Positions 57,001 to 64,000 of a stretch of 64,000 nt of DNA are shown here, one piece after another. Location of the stretch: positions 12,352,849-12,416,848 of the forward strand of contig OZ014412.1 of assembly GCA_963965975.1 (NCBI GenBank), in the 5' to 3' direction. Source of the stretch: Xestospongia bergquistia. Its lineage: Eukaryota > Porifera > Demospongiae > Haplosclerida > Petrosiidae. Positions within the stretch are counted from its first letter, which is position 1. Each line of letters opens with the position of its first letter. Both the position numbers and the translations under genes were made by a program. Under the pieces are notes generated by a model. The model was not told where the DNA came from. It saw only the letters and a program-made list of their open reading frames with translations, and searched no databases.

Positions 57001-60000
57001 GGACTAACTAAATGCACTGTTATTAACAATTTAGTAAGTTGGTTTGAATTAACACTCTGAAATCTTTAAATTAAAGACTTTAGAAGGTTTAGACTATAGA
57101 GTGAAGTTAATATAGTAAACAGCTGAGTTTAAAGGAGTCTATGGGACTAGCTTAATAAAATGTTATTAACATTTTAGTAATTTGGTTTACATGAACACTC
57201 TAAAGTCTTTAAATTAAAGACTTTAGAAGGTTAGGCTATTGAGTGAAGTTAATAAAGTAAACAACTCAGTCTAAAGGACTCTATGGGACTAACTAAATAA
57301 ACTGTTATTAACAGTTTAGTAAGTTTTTTTGCCTTAACACTCTAAAGTCTTTAAATTAAAGACTTTAGAAGTTTTAGATTATTGAGTGAAGTTAATAAAG
57401 TAAACAGCTCAGTCGAAAAGACTCTATGGGACTAACTAAATGAACTGTTATTAACAGTTTAGTAAGTTGGTTTGCATTAACACTCTAAAGTCTTTAAATT
57501 AAAGACTTTAGAAGGTTTAGACTATTGATTGAAGTTAACAAAGTAAACAGCTCAGTCTAAAGGACTCTATGGGACTAACAAAATAAACTGTTTTTAACAG
57601 TTTAGTAAGTTGGTTTGCATTAACACTCTAAAGTCTTTAAATTAAAGACTTTAGAAGGTTTAGACTATTGAGTGAAGTTGATAAAGAAAAAAGCTCAGTC
57701 TAATGGACTCTATTTGACTAGCTAAATAGACTGTCATTAAAAGTTTTGTAAGTTGGTTTGTATTAACACTTTTAAGTCTTTAATTTAAAGGCTTTAGAAG
57801 GTTTAGACTATTAAGTAAATTTTATAAAGAAAAATGCTCATTCCAATGGACTCTGTGGGAATAACTAAATAAACTGCTATTAACAGTTTAGTAAGTTGGT
57901 TTGCATTAACACTCTAAAGTCTTTAAATTAAAGACTTTAGAAGGTTTAGACTATTGAGTGAAGTTAATAAAGTAAACAGCTCAGTCTAAGGACTCTATGG
58001 GACTAACTAAATAAACTGCTATTAACAGTTTAGTAAGTTGGTTTGTATTAACACTCTAAAGTCTTTAAATTAAAGACTTTAGAAGGTTTAGACTATTGAG
58101 TGATGTTAATAAAGTAAACAGCTCAGTCTAAAGGACTCTATGGGACTAAATAAATAAACCGTTATTAACAGTTTAGTAAGTTGGTTTGCGTTAACAGTCT
58201 AAAGTCTTTAAATTAAAGACTTTAGAAGTTTTAGACTATTGAGTGAAGTTAGTAAATTAAACAGCTCAGTCTAAAGGACTCTATGGGACTAACTAAATAA
58301 ACTGTCATTAACTGTTTAGTAAGTTGGGTGCCTTAACACTCTAAAGTCTTTAAATTAAAGACTTTAGAAGTTTTAGACTATTGATTGAAGTTAATAAAGT
58401 AAACAGCTCAGTCTAAAGGACTCTATGCTACTAACTAAATAAACTGTTAATAAGAGTTTAGTAAGTTGGTTTGTATTAACACTTTTAAGTCTTTAATTTA
58501 AAGACTTTAGAAGGTTTAGACTATTAAGTAAATTTTATAAAGTAAACTGCTCATTCTAAAGGACTCTGTGGGACTAACTAAATAAACTTCCATTAACAGT
58601 TTAGTAAGTTGGTTTGCATTAACACTCTAAAGTCTTTAAATTAAAGACTTTAGAATGTTTAGACTATTGAGTGAAGTTAATAATGTAAACAGCTCAGTCT
58701 AAAGGACTCTATGGGACTAAATAAATAAATTGCAATTAACAATTTAGTAGTTGGTTTGCATTAACACTCTAAAGTCTTTAAATTAAAGACTTTAGAAGGT
58801 TTAGACTATTGAGTGAAGTTAATAAAGTAAACAGCTCAGTCTAAAGGACTCTATGGGACTAACTAAATAAAATGTTATTAACAGTTTAGTAAGTTGGTTT
58901 GCATTGACACTCTAAAGTCTTTAAATTAAAGACTTTAGAAGGTTTAGACTATTGAGTGAGGTTAATAAATTAAACAGGTCAGTCTAAAGGACTCTATGGG
59001 ACTAACTAAATAAACTGTTATTAACAGTTTAGTAAGTTGGTTTGTATTAACACTCTAAGGTCTTTAAATTAAACACTTTAGAAGGTTTAGACTATTGAGT
59101 GAAGTTAATAAAGTAAACAGCTCAGTCAAAAGGACTGTATGGGACTAAGTAAGTAAAATGTTTTTAACACTTTAGTAATTTGGTTTGCATTAAGACTCTA
59201 AAGTCTTTAAATTAAAGACTTTAGAAGGTTTAGACTATTGAGTGAAGTTAATAAAGTAAACAGCTCAGTCTAAAGTACTGTATTGGACTAGGTAAGTAAA
59301 CTGTTATTAACAGTTTAGTAAGTTGGTTTGCATTAAGTCTCTAAAGTCTTTAAATTAAAGACTTTAGAAGGTTTAGACTATTGAGTGAAGTTAACAAAGT
59401 AAACAGCTCAGTCTAAAGGACTGTATTGGACTAACTAAATAAACTGTTATTAAGAGTTTAGTAAGTTGGTTTGCATTAACACTCTAAAGTCTTTAAATTA
59501 AAGACTTTAGAAGGTTTAGACTATTGAGTGAAGTTAACAAAGTAAACAGTTCAGTCTGATGGACTCTATGGGACTAACTAAATGAACTGTTACTAACAGT
59601 TTAGTAAGATGGTTTGCATTAAGACTCTAAAGTCTTTAAACTAAAGACTTTAGAAGGTTTAGACTATTGAGTGAAGTTAATAAAGAAAAAAGCTCGGTGT
59701 AATGGACTCTATTTGACTAACTAAATAAACTGTTATTAACAGTTTAGTAAGTTTGTTTGCATTAACACTCTAAGGTCTTTAAATTAAAGACTTTAGAAGG
59801 TTTAGACTATTGATTGAAGTTAACAAAGTAAACAGCTCAGTCTAATAGACTCTATGGGACTAACTAAATGAATTGTTATTAACAGTTTAGTAAGTTGGTT
59901 TGCATTAACACTCTATAGTCTTTAAATTAAAGACTTTAGAAGGTTTAGACTATTAAGTGAAGTTAACAAAGTAAACAGCTCAGTCTAAAGGATCCTATGG

Positions 60001-60187
60001 GACTAACTAAATAAACTGTTAGTAACAGTTTAGTAAGTTGGTTTGCATTAACACTCTAAAGTCTTCAAATTAAAGATTTAGAAGGTTTAGACTATTGAGT
60101 GAAGTTAATAAAGTAAAAAGCTCAGTCTAAAGGACTCTATGGGACTAACTAAATAAACTGTTAATAACAGTTTAGTAAGTTTGTTTG

Positions 60188-61300
60188 TATTAACACTTTT
60201 AAGTCTTTAATTTAAAGGCTTTAGAAGGTTTAGACTATTAAGTAAATTTTATAAAGTAAACTGCTCATTCTAAAGGACTCTGTGGGAATAACTAAATAAA
60301 CTGCTATTAACAGTTTAGTATGTTGGTTTGCATTAACACTCTAAAGTCTTTAAATTAAAGACTTTAGAAGGTTTAGACTGTTGAGTGAAGTTAATAAAGT
60401 AAACAGCTCAGTCTAAAGGACTCTATGGGACTAACTAAATAAACTGCTATTAACAGTTTAGTAAGTTGGTTTGCATTAAAACTCTAAAGTCTTTAAATTA
60501 AAGACTTTAGAAGGTTTAGAATATTGAGTGAAGTTAATAAAGTAAACAGCTCAGTCTAAAGGACTCTATGGGACTACCTAAATAAACTGTTATTAACAGT
60601 TTAGTAAGTTGGTTTGCCTTAACACTCTAAAGTCTTTAAATTAAAGACTTTAGAAGGTTTAGACTATTGTTTGAAGTTAACAAAGTCAACCGCTTAGTCT
60701 AATGGACTCCATGGGACTAACTAAATAAACTGTTATTAACAGTTTAGTAAGTTCGTTTGCATTAACACTCTAAAGTCTTTAAATTAAAGACTTTAGAAGG
60801 TTTAGACTATTGATTGAAGTTAACAAAGTAAACAGCTCAGTCTAATGGACTCTATGGGACTAACTAAATGAACTGTTATTAGCAGTTTAGTAAGTTGGTT
60901 TGCATTAACACTCTATAGTCTTTAAATTAAAGACTTTAGAAGGTTTAGACTATTGAGTGAAGATAACAAAGTAAAGAGCTCAGTCTAAAGGACTCTATGG
61001 GACTAACTAAATAAACTGTTATTAACAGTTTAGTAAGTGGGTTTGCATTAACACTCTAAAGTCTTTAAATTAAAGACTTTAAAAGGTTTAGACTATTGAG
61101 TGAAGTTAATAAAGTAAACAGCTCAGTCTAAAGGACTCTATGGGACTAACTAAATAAACTGTTAATAACAGTTTAGTAAGTTGGTTTGTATTAACACTTT
61201 TAAGTCTTTAATTTAAAAACTTTAGAAGGTTTAGACTATTAAGTAAATTTTATAAAGTAAACTGCTCATTCTAAAGGACTCTGTGCGAATAACTAAATAA
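60188..61300. repeat. 7-monomer spacing of a TTTTAAGTC monomer subtype
   Basis: A subtype with TATTAACACTTTTAAGTC, TTAAGTAAATTTTATAAAG and CTGCTCATTCTAAAGG occurs at about 57761, 58474, 60188 and 61189. The last two are exactly 1,001 bp apart (7 x 143) with matching monomers between. The earlier spacings are 713 and 1,714 bp (5 and 12 monomers, each minus 2). Confidence 0.75.
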
Positions 61301-61659
61301 ACTGCTATTAACAGTTTAGTAAGTTGGTTTGCATTAACACTTTAAAGTCTTGAAATTAAAGACTTTAGAAGGTTTAGACTATTGAGTGAAGTTAATAAAG
61401 TAAACAGCTCAGTCTAAAGGACTCTATGGAACTAACTAAATAAACTGCTATTAACAGTTTAGTAAGTTTGTTTGCATTAACACTCTAAAGTCTTTAAATT
61501 AAAGACTTTAGAAGGTTTAGACTATTGAGTGAAGTTAATAAAGTAAACAGCTCAGTCTAAAGGACTCTATGGGACTAACTAAAAAAAATGTTATTAACAG
61601 TTTAGTAAGTTGGTTTGTATTAACACTCTAAAGTCTTTAAATTAAAGACTTTTGAAAGT

Positions 61660-62470
61660 TTAGACTATTGAGAGAAGTTAATAGAGACAATAGCTCAGTC
61701 TAAACGACTCTATAGGACTAACCAAATAAACTGCTATTAACAATGTTTAGTAAGTTGGTTTGCATTAACACTCTAAAGTCTTTAAATTAAAGAGTTTAGG
61801 AGGTTTAGACTATAAAGTGAAGATTATAAAGTAATCAGCTCTATTTAAAGGACTCTATGGGACTAACTAAATAAACTGTTATTAACAGTTTAGTAAGTTT
61901 GTTTCCATTAACAATTTACAGTCTTTAATTTTAAGACTTTAGAAGGTTTAGACTATTGAGTAATTTTATATAGTAAACTACTCAGTCTAAAGGACTTATG
62001 GGACGAAGTAAATAAACTGCTATGAACAGTTTAGTAAGTTGGTTTGCATTAATGCTCTAAACTCTTTAAATTAAAGAGTTTAGAAGGTTTAGCCTATTGA
62101 GTGAAGTTTATAAAGTAAACAGCTCAGTCTAAAGGACTCTATGGGACTAAGCAAATAAACTGCTATTAACAATGTTTAGCAAGTTGGTTTGCATTAACCC
62201 TTTAAAGTCTTTAAATTAAAGACTTTAGAAGGTTTAGACTATTAAGTGAAGATTATAAAGTAAACAGCTCGCTTTAAAGGACTCTATGGGACTAACTAAA
62301 GAAAATGTTATTAAAACTTTAGTAAGTTAGTTTCCATTAACACTTTACAGTCTTTAATTTTAAGACTTTATTAGGTTTAGACTATCGAGTAAATTTTTAT
62401 AGAGTAAACTGCTCAGTCTAAAGGACTCCATGGGATTAACTAAATAAACTTCTATAGTTTAGTAAGTTGG
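61660..62470. repeat. Divergent-monomer cassette near the right edge
   Basis: Contains the AGACAATAGCTCAG, CAATGTTTAG, TTTCCATTAACAATTTAC and TATGGGACGAAG types, the matched palindrome variant at 62057-62083, and a second TTTCCATTAACAC monomer. It ends in a monomer shortened by a few bases near 62450. Another partial copy is at 63395-63750. Confidence 0.7.
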
Positions 62471-64000
62471 TTTCATTAACACTCTAACGTTTTTAAATTA
62501 GAGACTTTAGAAGGTTTAGACTATTGAGTGAAGTTAATAAAGTAAACAGCTCAGTCTATAGGACTCTATGGGACTAACTAAAAAAACTGTTATTGACAGT
62601 TTAGTAAGTTGGTTTGCATTAAGACTCTAAAGTCTTTAAATTAAAGACTTTAGAAGGTTTAGACTATTGAGTGAAGTTAATAAAGTAAACAGCTCAGTCT
62701 AAAGGACTCTATGGGACTAACTAAATAAACTGTTATTAACAGTTTAGTAACTTGGTTTGCATTAACACTCTAAAGTCTTTAAATTAAAGACTTTAGAAGG
62801 TTTAGACTATTGAGTGAAGTTAATAAAGTAAACAGCTCAGTCTAAAGGACTCTATGGGACTAACTAAATAAACTGTTAGTGACAGTTTAGTAAGTTGGTT
62901 TGCATTAACACTCTAAAGTCTTTAAATTAAAGACTTTCGAAGGTTTAGACTTGTGATTGAAGTTAACAAAGTAAACAGCTCAATCTAATGGACTCTATCG
63001 GACTAACTAAATGAACTGTTATTAACAGTTTAGTAAGTTGGTTTACATTAACACTCTAAAGTCTTTAAATTAAAGACTTTAGAAGGTTTAGACTATTGAG
63101 TGAAGTTAAAAAAGTAAACAGCTCAGTCGAAAGGATTCTATGGGACTAACTAAATAAACTGTTATTAACAGTTTAGTAAGTTGGTTTGCCTTAACACTCT
63201 AAAGTCTTTAAATTAAAGACTTTAGAAGGTTTAGACTATTGATTGAAGTTAAGAAAGTAAACAGCTCAGTAAAATGGTCTCTATGGGACTAACTAAATAA
63301 AATGTTATTAAGAGTTTAGTAAGTTGGTTTGCATTAACACTCTAAAGTCTTTAAATTAAAGACTTTAGAAGGTTTAGACTATTGAGTGAAGTTCATAAAG
63401 ACAACAGCTCAGTCTAAACGACTCTATTCGACTAACCAAATAAACTGCTATTAACAATATTTAGTAAGTTGGTTTGCATTAACACTCTAAAGTCTTTAAA
63501 TTAAAGAGTTTAGAAAGTTTAGACTATTAAGTGAAGATTATAAAGTAAACAGCTCTGTTTAAAGGACTCTATGGGACTAACTAAAGAAATTGTTATTAAC
63601 AGTTTAGTAAGTTGGTTTCCATTAACACTTTACAGTCTTTAATTTTAAGCCTTTATAAGGTTTAGACTATTCAGTAAATTTTATTGAGTAAACTGCTCAC
63701 TCTAAAGGACTTATAGGACGAAGTAAATAAACTGCTATGAACAGTTTAGTAAGTTGGCTCGCCTTAACATTCTAAAGTCTTTAAATTAAAGACTTTAGAA
63801 GGTTTAGACTATTGATGGAAGTTAACAAAGTAAACAGCTCAGTCTAATGGACTCTAAGGCACTGACTAAATGAATTGTTATTAACAGTTTAGTAAGTTGG
63901 TTTGCATTACACTCTAAAGTCTTTAAATTAAAGACTTTAGAAGGTTTAGCCTATTGAGTGAAGTTTATAAACTAAACAGCTCAGTCTAAATGACTCTATG

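Larger units (their letters stand above)
2987..64000. repeat. 143-bp satellite array, right of the transposon
   Basis: About 426 head-to-tail copies of the same monomer, all in one orientation. Consensus features by monomer position: AACAGTTTAG (1-10), TTGGTTTGCATTAACA (15-30), main palindrome (33-59), GGTTTAGACTATTGAG (62-77), GTAAACAGCTCAGTCTAAAG (91-110), GGACTCTATGGGACTAACTA (110-129) and TAAACTGTTATT (132-143). The consensus is 42 G or C in 143 and lacks CpG. Most copies differ at a few positions, and variants are shared between copies at regular spacings, showing higher-order duplication. The length is close to a nucleosome core, as for many centromeric satellites, but function is not shown. 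No gene, transcript signal or second transposon is visible in it. Confidence 0.97.

Overview
This window is almost entirely one AT-rich satellite DNA: a head-to-tail array of about 437 monomers of 143 bp running from base 1 to base 64000. It is broken once, at 1585-2986, by a 1,402-bp DNA transposon. Apart from small TIR-array overlaps and shadow frames, the only protein-coding sequence lies inside that transposon. The satellite plus a THAP zinc-finger gene and a spliced-looking gene point to an animal nuclear genome, probably an invertebrate. The species cannot be named from this sequence; a centromeric or pericentromeric location is plausible but unproven.

Satellite. My hand-read consensus monomer is 143 bp, about 29% GC, with no CpG. 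Base 1 of the window is taken as monomer position 1. The monomer is built from three inverted repeats: a 13-base-arm near-perfect palindrome at positions 33-59, an 11-base-pair dyad with a 3-base bulge at 64-77 against 99-109, and a 9-base-arm hairpin that spans the monomer-monomer boundary. The array is not homogeneous. It is a mosaic of nested higher-order duplications, with repeat distances that are multiples of 143 bp to within a few bases: 2, 3, 4, 5, 6, 7, 8, 9, 12, 13, 14, 15, 16 and 17 monomers. A recurring cassette of divergent monomer types appears at both ends and heavily between about 12.9 and 28.9 kb. Two internal deletions (36 and 89 bp) break the 143-bp register.

Transposon. 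The element has 217-bp terminal inverted repeats starting AGGGTAACTG and a TTAA target-site duplication. It landed in the TTAA beside the centre of a monomer's main palindrome. Removing the element and one TTAA restores an exact 143-bp monomer. TTAA duplication, an RGG-type end and a THAP gene fit the Kolobok superfamily. No transposase is present, so it is probably non-autonomous. It carries two convergent genes that end 3 bp apart: a THAP-domain protein on the plus strand (intact frame) and, on the minus strand, a decayed gene resembling the cysteine-rich cytosolic (ballast) domain of P2X7 receptors. The second gene has a 55-bp intron, one frameshift and one internal stop.

Region by region: 1-1584 satellite; 1585-2986 transposon; 2987-9.7 kb satellite with 14-mer and 12-mer duplications; 10-12.2 kb 3-mer/4-mer structure; 12.2-28.9 kb rich in the divergent cassette, with a clean 13-mer tandem duplication and a 15-mer spaced pair; 29-44 kb more uniform monomers with short 5-mer and 2-mer duplications; 44.5-54 kb 17-mer and 16-mer duplications; 54-64 kb mixed monomers, with the divergent cassette reappearing after 61.6 kb. 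I see no tRNA, rRNA, CRISPR, microsatellite or telomere repeat anywhere.
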